Under the pieces are notes generated by a model. That model was given only the letters and a program-made list of their open reading frames with translations. It searched no databases and had not been told where the DNA came from. 64,000 nucleotides of DNA. Origin: Rhizobium sp. BT04 (GTDB lineage Bacteria; Pseudomonadota; Alphaproteobacteria; Rhizobiales; Rhizobiaceae). Within the stretch, counting starts at the first letter, position 1. Every line of letters begins with the position of its first letter. The position numbers and the translations under genes are program-made. Location: the NCBI RefSeq assembly GCF_030053135.1, contig NZ_CP125652.1, forward strand, positions 2,495,001 through 2,559,000, read 5' to 3'. Below, piece by piece: positions 1-12,351 of this stretch.

Positions 1-1
1 C

Positions 2-1603
2 GAGAAGGAAGTCGTACGCCGCCAGCCCTTCGCGCATGTGAAGATGACGCTGGCCGCCAACCATGTGGCGACCGAGGACTATCCGGACTTCGATCCCCTG
101 GCGATCTTTTCCGCCGATGAGCCGCAGCCCGCCCCGCAAAGCCGCACCGGCGCGCTTTACGGCTCCGATGTCGAATCCGAAGTCAGCCTGAAGACAATTC
201 CCTTCCCGACCGGCAAGACCAGCATGAAGATGGCGGCCGGCCTGTCGCTCGAGGAGGTCGAAGAGAATGTGCGCTCCAACGGCTCGGTGCTGACGGATGG
301 CAACACGCAGCTTGCAGCCCTCTATTACGTCGATCCCCGTCGTTTCTCTAATGAGGATGCCGATGTCGATCTAACCGCCGGCCTGTCTGCCCGCGTGCTC
401 GAACAGAACATGACGGTCTCCGCATCGGAATCGATCACACCGCAGACCGAAGAATTCGCCGACGACATCCTGCCGGTGCGCGTCGACACGCCGATCGCCA
501 AGGCGCTGACGGATTCAGGCTATCCGCAGCAATATGCCGATGGCATTGCCGGTTTTATCTCGCAGCAACTGGGTTCCACCGATCTCGACAAGGGCGACGT
601 GTTGCGCATCGGTATCATTCAGAAGGGCGAACAGGCAAAGATCATCCGCGCCAGCGTCTATCGCGGCACCCGCCATCTCGTCACCGTTGCTGTTGACGAC
701 AAAGGCAGATACGTGCCCGGAAGCGAGCCGCCGATGCTGGATGCCATCGCCACCGCCTTCGATGACAATTCCTTCGCGCCGCCGCCCGGCCAGAACCTGC
801 CGCGCGTCTATGACGGCATCTATCGCGCCGCCCTTTCCTACGGCATGACCAAGGATATGACGGCGCTGATCATCAAGCTGCTTGCCAGCAATGTCGATTT
901 CCAGGCGCAGCTGCGGTCGACCGACAGTCTCGAGGCCTTCTTCTCCGTCGCCGATAGCGCCGGCCAGGCAACCGAGGATTCCGAACTGCTCTACGTCAAT
1001 GCCCGTTTCGGCGACACGCAGACGCGCTTCTACCGCTTCCAGGACCCCGACGACGGCACGGTCGATTATTTCGACGAGAACGGCAAGAGCATCCGCCAGT
1101 TCCTGCTGCGCAATCCGGTTCCGAACGGCATCTTCAAATCCGGCTTCGGCATGCGCCGTCACCCGATCCTCGGTTTCGCCCGCATGCACACCGGCGTCGA
1201 TTGGGCGGCACCCCGCGGCACGGCGATCATCGCCGCCGGCAACGGAACGGTTGAAAAAGCCGGCTGGGATTCCGGCGGCTACGGCAATCAAACGATCATC
1301 CGCCATGCCAACGGCTATGAATCCTCCTACAATCACCAGAGCGCCATCGCCAAGGGCGTCATCCCCGGTGCCAAGATCCGCCAGGGCCAGGTGATCGGCT
1401 GGGTCGGAACGACGGGCGAGTCCACCGGACCGCACCTGCATTACGAGCTGATCGTCAACGGCACCAAGGTCGATCCGCTGCGCATCCGCCTGCCGGGCGG
1501 CAAATCGCTGCAGGGCGAGGCGCTGGCGAAATTCGAGGACGAGCGCAAGCGCATCGATACGCTGCTGAACAACCAAACGGCGGATCAGGTGGCGAGCAAG
1601 TAG
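2..1603 (+). CDS. M23 family metallopeptidase, 5' end missing
   Basis: C-terminal part of a LytM/M23-type zinc peptidase that would cut peptidoglycan cross-links in the periplasm. The frame is open from the first base of the window, so the true start lies upstream; the first internal start-like codon is GTG at 38. Counted from that GTG, the last third carries the M23 ligands: a His in GMRRHP, the HTGVD motif and the HLHYEL motif. The long N-terminal part has no motif I recognise. The gene ends just before a hairpin shared with the convergent clpB. It could be a catalytic endopeptidase or a division-linked activator; the intact metal ligands favour catalysis. Confidence 0.88.
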   Translation, partial: EKEVVRRQPFAHVKMTLAANHVATEDYPDFDPLAIFSADEPQPAPQSRTGALYGSDVESEVSLKTIPFPTGKTSMKMAAGLSLEEVEENVRSNGSVLTDGNTQLAALYYVDPRRFSNEDADVDLTAGLSARVLEQNMTVSASESITPQTEEFADDILPVRVDTPIAKALTDSGYPQQYADGIAGFISQQLGSTDLDKGDVLRIGIIQKGEQAKIIRASVYRGTRHLVTVAVDDKGRYVPGSEPPMLDAIATAFDDNSFAPPPGQNLPRVYDGIYRAALSYGMTKDMTALIIKLLASNVDFQAQLRSTDSLEAFFSVADSAGQATEDSELLYVNARFGDTQTRFYRFQDPDDGTVDYFDENGKSIRQFLLRNPVPNGIFKSGFGMRRHPILGFARMHTGVDWAAPRGTAIIAAGNGTVEKAGWDSGGYGNQTIIRHANGYESSYNHQSAIAKGVIPGAKIRQGQVIGWVGTTGESTGPHLHYELIVNGTKVDPLRIRLPGGKSLQGEALAKFEDERKRIDTLLNNQTADQVASK

Positions 1604-1615
1604 CCTCCCGCAAAC

Positions 1616-1640
1616 AAAAATGGCGGCCGAAGCCGCCATT
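1616..1640 (-). terminator. Rho-independent terminator of clpB, possibly bidirectional
   Basis: ATGGCGGC and GCCGCCAT form a perfect 8-bp stem around a CGAA/TTCG tetraloop. Read on the minus strand the hairpin is followed by a T-rich tract, which fits the end of clpB. On the plus strand it lies 16 bases after the M23 stop but has only a weak T tract. Confidence 0.75.
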
Positions 1641-1669
1641 CCCAATTCTCATTCATCGGCCAAACCGGC

Positions 1670-4270
<2,601 letters not shown>

Positions 4271-4390
4271 ATTCTACCTCCATGGATCGCCCTGCCCTGA
4301 CGAGGCACAGACCGATGATTGAGATCGACCCCCTGAAAAGGCAGGCCGCGCTTGGCCCGTAAGGGATTCGGGCGAAGCAGTTCGAGGAGA

Positions 4391-4419
4391 ATATGGTAGG
4401 CTGTGCTACGAGTTTAAAG
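4391..4419 (-). promoter_or_regulatory. Possible RpoH (heat-shock sigma) promoter of clpB
   Basis: On the minus strand CTTTAAA is followed after 14 bases by TACCATAT, close to the alphaproteobacterial RpoH pattern (CTTGAA, then CCATnT). It would give a leader of about 115 bases before clpB. ClpB is a standard RpoH target, which supports the call, but the -35 has a mismatch and no transcript data are available. Confidence 0.42.
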
Positions 4420-4424
4420 AGCCC

Positions 4425-4464
4425 GTAAAAAATGAAAATCCCCGACGCGAGGCCGGGGATTTTC
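4425..4464 (-). terminator. Rho-independent terminator of the DUF4167 gene
   Basis: GAAAATCCCCG and CGGGGATTTTC make a perfect 11-bp stem with a 9-base loop. On the minus strand the stem is followed by six T residues, about 60 bases after the stop of the upstream DUF4167 gene. Confidence 0.8.
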
Positions 4465-4522
4465 AAGGCAATTCTGAAGATGGCATGACCTTCCGCTCTC
4501 CCCCGAAGGAGAGGCAAAATCC

Positions 4523-5248
4523 TCATTCCGATGCAGCGTCAGCCAGTACAGGCGCCTCGCCAGAGGCACCCTCGCCTTCAGCTGCTTCGCCTTCTGCGCC
4601 GCGGCGCGGGCGACGGGGACGGCTGCCGGTGGCGCGACGGCGGGGCTGGCGCTCGCGCGGCTGACCGCCCGAGCCTTCCTCGTCCATGGCGACTTCGGCC
4701 GGAATGCCTTCGATCTCCGGTTGCGGGCCGGTTCCGTCGATGACCTCGGCCTGGGGCACCGCCGGCGCGGGAGCGGGAGCCGGCTGGGACCGGGACTCGG
4801 GCTGCGGCCGCGACTGATGCTGCCTGTTCTGCGGCGGCTGGACGATGACGACATCATCACCGTCATTGTCGTTGTTATCGATGTCGTCGCCGTCGCGGTC
4901 CGCGGCGTCATTGTATTCGCCGCGATCGTCGCGCTGGAAACGTTCCTGCATCTGCGCCTGGGCGCTGGCAATGATCCGATTGTAGTGTTCGGCGTGCTGG
5001 AGATAATTCTCGGCAATCACGCGGTCGCCGGAGCTTTGAGCGTCGCGGGCGAGCTGCGCGTATTTTTCGGCGATATGTTGGGCAGTGCCGCGAATCTTCA
5101 CATCGGGGCCGGAGCTGTCATAGGTTCGGGTCAGCGGATTGCCGCCCTTGCGGTTGAAATTGTTGTTATTGTTATTTCCGCCGCCGCCGCCGTTGTTATT
5201 ATTGTTACCACGCCCTCGACCGCGCTTGTTCTGCTGTCCTGGCCTCAT
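4523..5248 (-). CDS. DUF4167 domain protein with poly-Asn/Gly tract
   Basis: A 241-residue protein of unknown function, typical of Rhizobiales. ATG at 5248 (MRPGQQNKRGRGR) was chosen over a 43-residue upstream extension because the family begins with this basic motif and AGGTG lies just upstream. After the Arg/Gly-rich start comes a low-complexity Asn/Gly run, then the conserved DUF4167 core (about 35-105) with PLTRTYDSSGPDVKIRGTA and AEKYAQLARDA. The C-terminal half is acidic, then Pro/Gln-rich, then Arg-rich and looks disordered. The basic, disordered composition suggests nucleic acid binding, which is inference only. It follows prmC on the same strand. Confidence 0.85.
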   Translation of the reverse strand: MRPGQQNKRGRGRGNNNNNGGGGGNNNNNNFNRKGGNPLTRTYDSSGPDVKIRGTAQHIAEKYAQLARDAQSSGDRVIAENYLQHAEHYNRIIASAQAQMQERFQRDDRGEYNDAADRDGDDIDNNDNDGDDVVIVQPPQNRQHQSRPQPESRSQPAPAPAPAVPQAEVIDGTGPQPEIEGIPAEVAMDEEGSGGQPRERQPRRRATGSRPRRPRRGAEGEAAEGEGASGEAPVLADAASE

Positions 5249-5590
5249 AGATCGTTCACCTGAATTCTCTGTTTGTGATGGATACATGGCACCAACCGCC
5301 ATGACCGAAAAGCGGGTCAGGACCTTTGTGCCGCGAGCATACTGCGCCTTTGCGCCGACCTGCCGCTTGGTTCTCAAGTCAGATTGACTGATTCACGCAT
5401 TGGGTCGTGTTCAACCGTTGAAACTCTCGTTTAAAAGAGCGGACCCCCGAGGCAAACCAAGTACCGAACGAATCTCGTTCATTCCTATCTGCCCAACACG
5501 TGACCGCAACCTATATCGCTTCCCTGGGAAATCCAAGCCTTTTCTTCGCAATAACAATAATGTCGTGTTCAATGCAGCAATTATCGCCTG
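5249..5590. other. 342-base gap between prmC and the DUF4167 gene
   Basis: No coding region is convincing here on either strand. The gap should hold the promoter of the DUF4167 gene. It contains the palindrome TTCAACCGTTGAA (5410-5422) and two exact copies of GTCGTGTTCAA (5404-5414 and 5562-5572). Base composition is visibly more AT-rich near 5500-5580. Confidence 0.5.
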
Positions 5591-6451
5591 TCACACGAGC
5601 GCGAACACGAGCACCCTGTCGTTCTGACCATAATCTTTTACGGATTTGAGGCACTTGAAGCCTTTCGCTTCGAAGATCGCCGTCACATCGTTTCGCTGAT
5701 CGTAGCCGATTTCCAGTCCGAGAACCCCATCGGGCCTCATGAACCTTGCCGCATCCTTGGCTATGGCTTTATAGGCGTCAAGCCCATCCGGGCCGCCATC
5801 CAGAGCCGCAACCGGATCAAATTTCATCACTTCGGGAGCGAGATCGTGAATGACATTGGAAGCAATATAGGGCGGATTTGAGACAATCACGTGAAAGGAA
5901 CCCTGGATGCTCTCGAACCATCTCGATTGTATGGCCTCAAAACGATCCTGTAATCCGTTTCTTTCTGCATTCGATCTTGCCGTCTGAAGTGCATCCGCCG
6001 ATATGTCGCTGCCGATACCTGACGCCTCCGGACACTCGCTCAAAAGCGCAAGGCATATCGCCCCGGTCCCGGTTCCTATATCAAGAATATGGAGATCGTC
6101 TTGCGCCTTTGCAAGGTCCTTGAGATAGGCAAGCACCGTATCGACCAGGATTTCCGTATCCGGCCGCGGTTCCAGCGTTTCCTCCGAGAGCCGCAACGGA
6201 AGCCCATAGAATTCCCGCTCCCCGAGAATGCGATGCACCGGCTCGTGGCCGAGCCGCCGTTCCACCGCCTTGTAAATCGCCTCGGCCTGCTCGGAAGAAA
6301 GCCGCGCCGCCGATCGCGTCAACAGCTCGGTCGGCGACAGTTTCAGAAGACCTGCAACAAGCAGACGCGCGTCGGTCGCCGGATCGACGATACCTGCTTC
6401 GGTGAAGCGGCGGCGCGCTTCGGCAAGCGTGTCGGCGACCGTCGAGCTCAT
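5591..6451 (-). CDS. prmC: Release factor glutamine methyltransferase PrmC (HemK)
   Basis: Methylates the Gln of the GGQ motif in release factors with S-adenosylmethionine, which improves peptide release. The 286 residues contain an N-terminal helical domain, the SAM-binding loop [14 protein letters not shown] (about 120-135) and the catalytic VSNPPYIAS motif (about 190) that holds the substrate Gln. The ATG overlaps the stop of prfA by four bases (ATGA), so enzyme and substrate are translationally coupled. Confidence 0.97.
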   Translation of the reverse strand: MSSTVADTLAEARRRFTEAGIVDPATDARLLVAGLLKLSPTELLTRSAARLSSEQAEAIYKAVERRLGHEPVHRILGEREFYGLPLRLSEETLEPRPDTEILVDTVLAYLKDLAKAQDDLHILDIGTGTGAICLALLSECPEASGIGSDISADALQTARSNAERNGLQDRFEAIQSRWFESIQGSFHVIVSNPPYIASNVIHDLAPEVMKFDPVAALDGGPDGLDAYKAIAKDAARFMRPDGVLGLEIGYDQRNDVTAIFEAKGFKCLKSVKDYGQNDRVLVFALV

Positions 6452-7527
6452 TGTTGCTCGCCGAGCTGCGCCAGCTGGCTTGCCTGGTAATCGGCCATCA
6501 ACGCATCGACGACCTCCTCGATCTCGCCTTCCATCATCCGGTCGAGTTTATAGAGCGTCAGATTGATGCGATGGTCGGTCACCCGCCCCTGCGGGAAATT
6601 ATAGGTTCGGATACGTTCAGAGCGGTCGCCGGAGCCGACCTGGCTCTTGCGGTCGGCCGAACGCTCGCTGTCGGCCCTCTGCCGCTCGGCATCATAGAGC
6701 CTGGAGCGCAGCACCTGCATCGCCTTGGCGCGGTTCTGGTGCTGTGATTTTTCCGAGCTGGTGACGACGATGCCGCTCGGCAAGTGGGTGATGCGCACCG
6801 CCGAGTCCGTCGTATTGACATGCTGGCCGCCCGCGCCCGAAGAGCGCATCGTGTCGATACGGATATCCTCCGGCCGGATCTCGATGTCGATCTCCTCGGC
6901 CTCCGGCAGCACGGCCACCGTTGCGGCCGACGTATGGATGCGCCCGCCCGCCTCGGTTTCCGGCACACGCTGCACGCGATGCACGCCGGATTCAAATTTC
7001 AGCTTGGCGAAGACGCCCCTGCCGGTGATCGTCGCGATGATTTCCTTGTAGCCGCCGGCTTCACCCTCGCTCGCCGACAGCACCTCCGCCTTCCAGCCCT
7101 TCTCCGCTGCAAACCGCTCATACATGCGAAACAGATCGCCGGCAAAAAGGGCGGCTTCCGACCCGCCCGTGCCGGCGCGGATTTCGAGAATCGCGCTCCT
7201 TTCGTCTGCCGCGTCCTTCGGCAGAAGCAGGATCTGCATCTCCTGCTCGAGCGCCTCGATTTGCCCCTTCACCTCGGGCAGTTCCAGCTCCGCAAGGCCG
7301 CGCATCTCGCGGTCGACCGACTTGTCTTCGAGCAGGGTTTCGAGATCGGCAAGCTCGGCAATCGCCTTCTCATAGGCGCGGATCTTCGTCACCACGGGCT
7401 GCAGCTCGGAATATTCGGACGCGAGCTTCACATAGACATCGGCGGCAGGACCTGCCGACATGCGCGCCTCGATCTCGCCGAAACGGCGTTCCAGCTCGCG
7501 CATCTTTTCAACGGGAAGCTTCGCCAC
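6448..7527 (-). CDS. prfA: Peptide chain release factor 1
   Basis: RF1 reads UAA and UAG and triggers peptide release on the ribosome. The 359-residue length is normal. The GGQ motif sits in [17 protein letters not shown] (about 232-248). The codon-recognition region near residue 190 is in [19 protein letters not shown]. The start is GTG at 7527, preceded by GGAG. There is no frameshift site, as expected for RF1 rather than RF2. It forms a two-gene unit with prmC. Confidence 0.97.
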   Translation of the reverse strand: MAKLPVEKMRELERRFGEIEARMSAGPAADVYVKLASEYSELQPVVTKIRAYEKAIAELADLETLLEDKSVDREMRGLAELELPEVKGQIEALEQEMQILLLPKDAADERSAILEIRAGTGGSEAALFAGDLFRMYERFAAEKGWKAEVLSASEGEAGGYKEIIATITGRGVFAKLKFESGVHRVQRVPETEAGGRIHTSAATVAVLPEAEEIDIEIRPEDIRIDTMRSSGAGGQHVNTTDSAVRITHLPSGIVVTSSEKSQHQNRAKAMQVLRSRLYDAERQRADSERSADRKSQVGSGDRSERIRTYNFPQGRVTDHRINLTLYKLDRMMEGEIEEVVDALMADYQASQLAQLGEQQ

Positions 7528-7556
7528 CCTTCACTCCGATTCTTCTTAATCTCTGT

Positions 7557-9824
7557 CTAAAGGGGAATATTGTGGCTTTCGGCGAAGCGGGCAAGCACCT
7601 CGCGCATCGGCATCATGGCATGGACATCGTCCAGCACCTCGTCCATCGCCGTCTTCAGCGCCCCGACATCGAGCCCGAGCAACATTGCCTTCACCGGCCC
7701 GATCGAGGCCGGCGACATCGAGATCGAGCGGAAGCCGATGCCGAGCAGCGCCATCGCCGAGATCGGTTTGCTGGCAAGTTCGCCGCAGAGCGTCACCGGC
7801 GTCTTGTTCCGCTCCGCCCCGCGTACGATATCGCGCAGGATGCGCAAAAACGGTTTGCCGAGTGGATCGAAGCGGTCCGAGACCCGCGCGTTGCCGCGAT
7901 CGACGGCCATCGCGAACTGGAAGAGGTCGTTCGAACCGACCGAGACGAAATCGACTGCCTCCATCAGCTCGTCGAGCTGCCACAGCAGTGCGGGCACCTC
8001 CAGCATTGCTCCGAATTGCAGCTTGCGCGGCAAGCCGTGGCCGAAGCGCGAGAGATGCTGCACTTCCTTCTGCAACAGCTCGCGCACCATCCTCAATTCG
8101 GAAACCTCGGTCACCATCGGCACCATCAGCTTCAGCTCGGTGCCCGCCGATGCCTTCAAGAGGGCGCGCAACTGGGTGCGCAACAATCCCGGCCGGTCGA
8201 GCGACAGCCGGATGGCGCGCCAGCCGAGTGCGGGATTTTCCTCCTCATGGCCGCGGAAATACGGCACGACCTTGTCGCCGCCGATATCGAGCGTGCGGAA
8301 GGTGACGGCGCGGCCCGCCGCCTGTTTGATCACATTGCGATAGAACTGCTCCTGCTCCTCCGCCTTCGGCATGGTGGAGGCAATCATGAACTGGAGTTCG
8401 GTGCGAAAGAGGCCGATGCCCTCGGCGCCCGATTCCGAAAGCTGCGGCAGGTCGACCAGCAACCCCGCATTCATCATCAGCGCGATCCGCTGCCCATCCC
8501 GGGTCACCGGCTCGACGGCGCGCAGCGCCCGGAACTGCTCCTGCCGCCTGGCGCGGAAGCGCACCTTTTCCTCGTAGGAACGCCGGTGATCGGCCATCGG
8601 CCGCAGATGCACGTGTCCCTCGTCGGCGTCGATGATCACGGCATCGCCGTTCTCGGCAAGCGCCACCACACCCGCTGCCTGGCCGATGACCGGAATGCCC
8701 ATGGCGCGCGCGACGATCACCACATGGCTTGTCACTGCCCCTTCTTCCAGCACCAGCCCGCGTACGTTGGCGCGGGGATAATCGAGCAGCTCGGCCGCCC
8801 CCATGGCGCGCGCCAAGATGATTGCGTCGCTGGGGAAACCTTCGGCGGTCGTCCGCCCGGTATAACCCGTCAACTGCCTGAGCAGCCGGTTCGCCAGATC
8901 CTCGAAATCATGCATGCGTTCGCGCAGATAGGGGTCGGTCAACCGCATCATCCGCGCTTTGGTGTCGCTCTGCACCTTTTCGACCGCCGCTTCCGCCGTC
9001 AGGCCGTTGCGAATCGCCTCCTCGAGCTTGCGCACCCAGCCCTGGTCATGCGCGAACATGCGATAGGTTTCGAGCACCTCACGGTGTTCGCCTTCCATCG
9101 AGACGTCGCGACGCGACAGCATGTCGTCGATCGAGATCCGGAGCGAGCCCATGGCTTCGGCCAGCCGCCGGATTTCCTTCTCGGCATCTTCATTCAGCAG
9201 GTTGGTCACGACGATGCGCGGCTCGTGCAGCACGACGTAACCGAGGCCGATGCCGTCATTATAGGTGTCGCCGTCGATCGTCACCGATCGTGTCAGGTCG
9301 AGTTCGAGGCCTGGCTTGGTGATCTTCTTGAGCTCGCCGGTGGCGATCATCTCGGCAAGCACCATCGCCGTCGTTTCGAGCGCTTCCACCTCCTCGTCGC
9401 GATAGTTGCGGCTCGCCTTGTTCTGCACGACGAGAACGCCAAGCGAGCGGCCGGTCCTGAGGATCGGCACGCCGAGGAAGGAATGGTAGATTTCTTCGCC
9501 CGTTTCCGGCAGATAGCGGAACGCCGGATGCGACTGCGCGTCGGAGAGGTTCAGCGGCTGCGCCGAAGCGGCGATCGTACCGACGAGGCCCTGCCCCATC
9601 TTCAGCTGCGCCAGGTGCACGGCCTCTCGGTTGAGGCCTTCAGTCGCGTAGAGTTCGAGAACGCCGTCGGCGCGCAGCACATAGACGGAGCAAACCTCCG
9701 CCACCATGTTGCCGGCGATCTGGCGGACGATCCGGTCAAGACGATCCTGCGGCTCCAGCGGCTCTGCCATCAACTCGCGCAGCCGCCTGAGCAGCACGCG
9801 CGGACCGCCGGAAAGGTCTCTCAT
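7557..9824 (-). CDS. ptsP: PEP-protein phosphotransferase PtsP (enzyme I-Ntr)
   Basis: First enzyme of the nitrogen-type phosphotransferase system: it takes phosphate from phosphoenolpyruvate and passes it to NPr and then to EIIA-Ntr, linking nitrogen and potassium status to regulation. The 755 residues show an N-terminal GAF domain (about 20-160), the enzyme I helical domain, the swivel domain with phospho-acceptor His367 in TSHVVIVARAMGIP, and a C-terminal PEP-binding barrel with GIGLFRTELQF and VGSNDLFQF. The GAF domain separates it from sugar-PTS enzyme I. It lies between lysC and prfA, as in other rhizobia. Confidence 0.96.
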   Translation of the reverse strand: MRDLSGGPRVLLRRLRELMAEPLEPQDRLDRIVRQIAGNMVAEVCSVYVLRADGVLELYATEGLNREAVHLAQLKMGQGLVGTIAASAQPLNLSDAQSHPAFRYLPETGEEIYHSFLGVPILRTGRSLGVLVVQNKASRNYRDEEVEALETTAMVLAEMIATGELKKITKPGLELDLTRSVTIDGDTYNDGIGLGYVVLHEPRIVVTNLLNEDAEKEIRRLAEAMGSLRISIDDMLSRRDVSMEGEHREVLETYRMFAHDQGWVRKLEEAIRNGLTAEAAVEKVQSDTKARMMRLTDPYLRERMHDFEDLANRLLRQLTGYTGRTTAEGFPSDAIILARAMGAAELLDYPRANVRGLVLEEGAVTSHVVIVARAMGIPVIGQAAGVVALAENGDAVIIDADEGHVHLRPMADHRRSYEEKVRFRARRQEQFRALRAVEPVTRDGQRIALMMNAGLLVDLPQLSESGAEGIGLFRTELQFMIASTMPKAEEQEQFYRNVIKQAAGRAVTFRTLDIGGDKVVPYFRGHEEENPALGWRAIRLSLDRPGLLRTQLRALLKASAGTELKLMVPMVTEVSELRMVRELLQKEVQHLSRFGHGLPRKLQFGAMLEVPALLWQLDELMEAVDFVSVGSNDLFQFAMAVDRGNARVSDRFDPLGKPFLRILRDIVRGAERNKTPVTLCGELASKPISAMALLGIGFRSISMSPASIGPVKAMLLGLDVGALKTAMDEVLDDVHAMMPMREVLARFAESHNIPL

Positions 9825-9913
9825 GGCGTCTCAAGCTCCCGAAACAACGCACTCAGTCGCGGCAGGCCTGCCTTCGTCTCCTCAACCTGAAGGGGCAGGC
9901 AGGCCGCTGGGAA

Positions 9914-11188
9914 TCAATTCTTATCCAGACCGTAGCAGGAATGCAAAGTCCTGACAGCGAGTTCTGCATAAGGACCGTCGATCAGGATGGAAATCTTGAT
10001 CTCGGAGGTGGTGATCGCCTTGATGTTGATGCCTTTTTCAGCAAGTGCACGAAACGCGGTCGCAGCGACGCCCGCATGGCTGCGCATGCCGATGCCGATG
10101 ACCGACACTTTCACCAGCCCTGATTCGTTCTGCACGACATCGTAGCCGATCTTCTCCTTATGGTCGCCGAGCACCTTGATCGCTTTCTCCACGTCGCCGG
10201 ACGGCACGGTGAAGGTCATGTCGGTCTTCGACCCGTCCTCGGAGATATTCTGGACGATCATGTCGACATTGATATGGGATTCGGCGAGCGGCCCGAAGAT
10301 CGCCGCGGAAACGCCCGGCCGGTCGGCAAGACGGCGAAGCGAGATCTGAGCCTCATCCTTGGCATAGGCGATGCCGGTGACTACTTCCTGTTCCACGATT
10401 TCATCCTCGTCACAAATCAGCGTTCCGGGCGGGTTTAGCAGATCGCCCATGCCCGGAGCATCGGGATCTTCGAATGACGAGCGCACGAAGGTGCGCACCT
10501 TGTGCACCATGGCAAGCTCGACCGAGCGCACCTGCAACACCTTGGCGCCGAGCGAGGCCATTTCAAGCATTTCCTCGAAGGCGATCTTCTTCAGCCTGCG
10601 CGCCTTCGGCACGATGCGCGGGTCGGTCGTATAAACGCCGTCGACATCGGTATAGATATCGCAGCGATCCGCTTTGACAGCCGCCGCGATGGCGACGGCC
10701 GAAGTATCCGACCCGCCGCGCCCGAGCGTCGCGAGGCGGTTGTCAGGACCCAATCCCTGGAAGCCGGCGATGACGGCAACCTGCCCCTCGCCCATGCGTT
10801 TGACGATGTCGGAGCCGTCGATTTCCAGGATGCGCGCCGCGCCATGGGCGTTGTCGGTCTGGATCGGAATCTGCCATCCCTGCCAGGAACGCGCATTAAT
10901 ATCCATCGCCTGCAAGGCGATCGCCAGCAGCCCCGAGGTCACCTGCTCGCCGGAGGCGACCACCGCATCATATTCGCGCGCATCATAAAACGGAGAATTG
11001 GCGCCGATCACCTTCGGCATGCCCTGCACCCAGCTGACCAGCTCATTGGTTTTGCCGGACATGGCCGAGACCACCACCGCCACCTCGTGGCCGGCGTCGA
11101 CTTCACGTTTCACATGGCGGGCAACGTTCTTGATGCGGTCCAGGTCAGCGACGGACGTGCCGCCGAATTTCATTACGATACGTGCCAT
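9914..11188 (-). CDS. lysC: Aspartate kinase
   Basis: Phosphorylates aspartate, the first step towards lysine, threonine, methionine and diaminopimelate. The 424 residues start with the kinase motif KFGGTSV, contain the substrate segment YTDVDGVYTTDPR (about 180), and end with two ACT regulatory domains (about 265-424), where feedback inhibition by end products would act. Downstream on the same strand is ptsP, separated by 89 bases. The monofunctional length shows no fusion to homoserine dehydrogenase. Confidence 0.96.
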   Translation of the reverse strand: MARIVMKFGGTSVADLDRIKNVARHVKREVDAGHEVAVVVSAMSGKTNELVSWVQGMPKVIGANSPFYDAREYDAVVASGEQVTSGLLAIALQAMDINARSWQGWQIPIQTDNAHGAARILEIDGSDIVKRMGEGQVAVIAGFQGLGPDNRLATLGRGGSDTSAVAIAAAVKADRCDIYTDVDGVYTTDPRIVPKARRLKKIAFEEMLEMASLGAKVLQVRSVELAMVHKVRTFVRSSFEDPDAPGMGDLLNPPGTLICDEDEIVEQEVVTGIAYAKDEAQISLRRLADRPGVSAAIFGPLAESHINVDMIVQNISEDGSKTDMTFTVPSGDVEKAIKVLGDHKEKIGYDVVQNESGLVKVSVIGIGMRSHAGVAATAFRALAEKGINIKAITTSEIKISILIDGPYAELAVRTLHSCYGLDKN

Positions 11189-11483
11189 ATGCCTCTACCA
11201 CGACTGGCGCCGGAAACGGAAACCCGGACCCGGCATCACGAAAGCTCTGGGGCGGACCGCTTGGCGAAAGAGCCGGATTCCCATTTTTTGGAACCGCTCT
11301 AAAAGCCCAGGCCCTGAAGGCCCCAAGTTGCGGCGTCTCTTAGCGAGTTTGGCGGGGGGAGGCAAGCGCGCGATAAAAGCAATCGCCGGGCGTCTGCGCC
11401 TTCGTCAGGTGGCCGATACCCACGCCCCTTGACTTATGCCCCCGATCATCCGACTTCACTTGTCACGAACGAAGGAGTGGACG

Positions 11484-12230
11484 ATGACGGAAACCGCCAG
11501 AAGCACGATCGACCAGGGCGAAGTGGACCGCTTCTCGGCGATGGCGGCGGAATGGTGGAGCCCGACCGGCAAGTTCAGGCCGCTGCACAAGTTCAATCCC
11601 GTCCGTCTCGCCTATATAAGAGACAAGGCCTGCGAGAATTTCAGCCGTGAGCCGAAAAGCGCTCGCCCGCTCGAGGGCCTGCGCGTCCTCGATATCGGTT
11701 GCGGCGGCGGCCTCCTGTCCGAACCTGTCGCGCGCATGGGCGCCTCTGTCGTCGGTGCCGATCCCTCCGAAAAGAATATCGGCATAGCCTCGACCCATGC
11801 GAAATCCTCCGGCGTTTCAGTCGACTATCGCGCTGTCACCGCCGAGGCGCTTGCCGAGGCCGGCGAAACCTTCGATATCGTCTTGAACATGGAAGTGGTC
11901 GAACATGTCGCCGACGTCGAATTCTTCATGGCGACCTGCGCGAAAATGGTCCGCCCCGGCGGCCTGATCTTCGTCGCCACCATCAACCGCACAATGAAGG
12001 CGGCAGCCCTTGCCATCTTCGCTGCCGAAAACATCCTGCGCTGGCTGCCGCGCGGTACCCATCAATATGAAAAGCTGGTGCGTCCGGAAGAGTTGGAAAA
12101 GCCGCTGGCGGCAAGTGGCCTCGAGATTACCGACCGTACAGGGGTCTTCTTCAATCCGCTGTCGAACCAGTGGAACCTGTCCAAGGATATGGACGTGAAC
12201 TATATGCTGCTGGCCAAGCGGCCTGCATAG
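11484..12230 (+). CDS. ubiG: Ubiquinone biosynthesis O-methyltransferase UbiG
   Basis: Performs the two SAM-dependent O-methylations in ubiquinone synthesis. ATG at 11484 is chosen because GAAGGAG lies nine bases upstream and it gives the usual 248 residues; the longer frame from 11436 has no such site. The SAM-binding loop [13 protein letters not shown] lies at about 67-79, followed by [15 protein letters not shown] and a C-terminal segment [18 protein letters not shown] typical of UbiG. It diverges from lysC across a 295-base gap in which I see no gene. Confidence 0.96.
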   Translation: MTETARSTIDQGEVDRFSAMAAEWWSPTGKFRPLHKFNPVRLAYIRDKACENFSREPKSARPLEGLRVLDIGCGGGLLSEPVARMGASVVGADPSEKNIGIASTHAKSSGVSVDYRAVTAEALAEAGETFDIVLNMEVVEHVADVEFFMATCAKMVRPGGLIFVATINRTMKAAALAIFAAENILRWLPRGTHQYEKLVRPEELEKPLAASGLEITDRTGVFFNPLSNQWNLSKDMDVNYMLLAKRPA

Positions 12231-12351
12231 CTTTCAACGGCAATAAGCCGACTACACTTTCAGCATTTGAATGCAGGCAAGCAGATCCTTTTGGGTTTCC
12301 GCGTTGCAAGCGGCAAGTTCCTTGACTCGATCGCGATCGATTGTCGTCTTC

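Noticed and set aside
7572-9890. 772-codon open frame antisense to ptsP
   Set aside because: Same effect of GC-biased third positions; no domain or ribosome site is seen and ptsP is clear on the other strand.
9825-9913. Possible terminator between lysC and ptsP from partially inverted GGCAGGC runs
   Set aside because: The two arms pair only in part and the T tract is missing, so it is not listed as a terminator.
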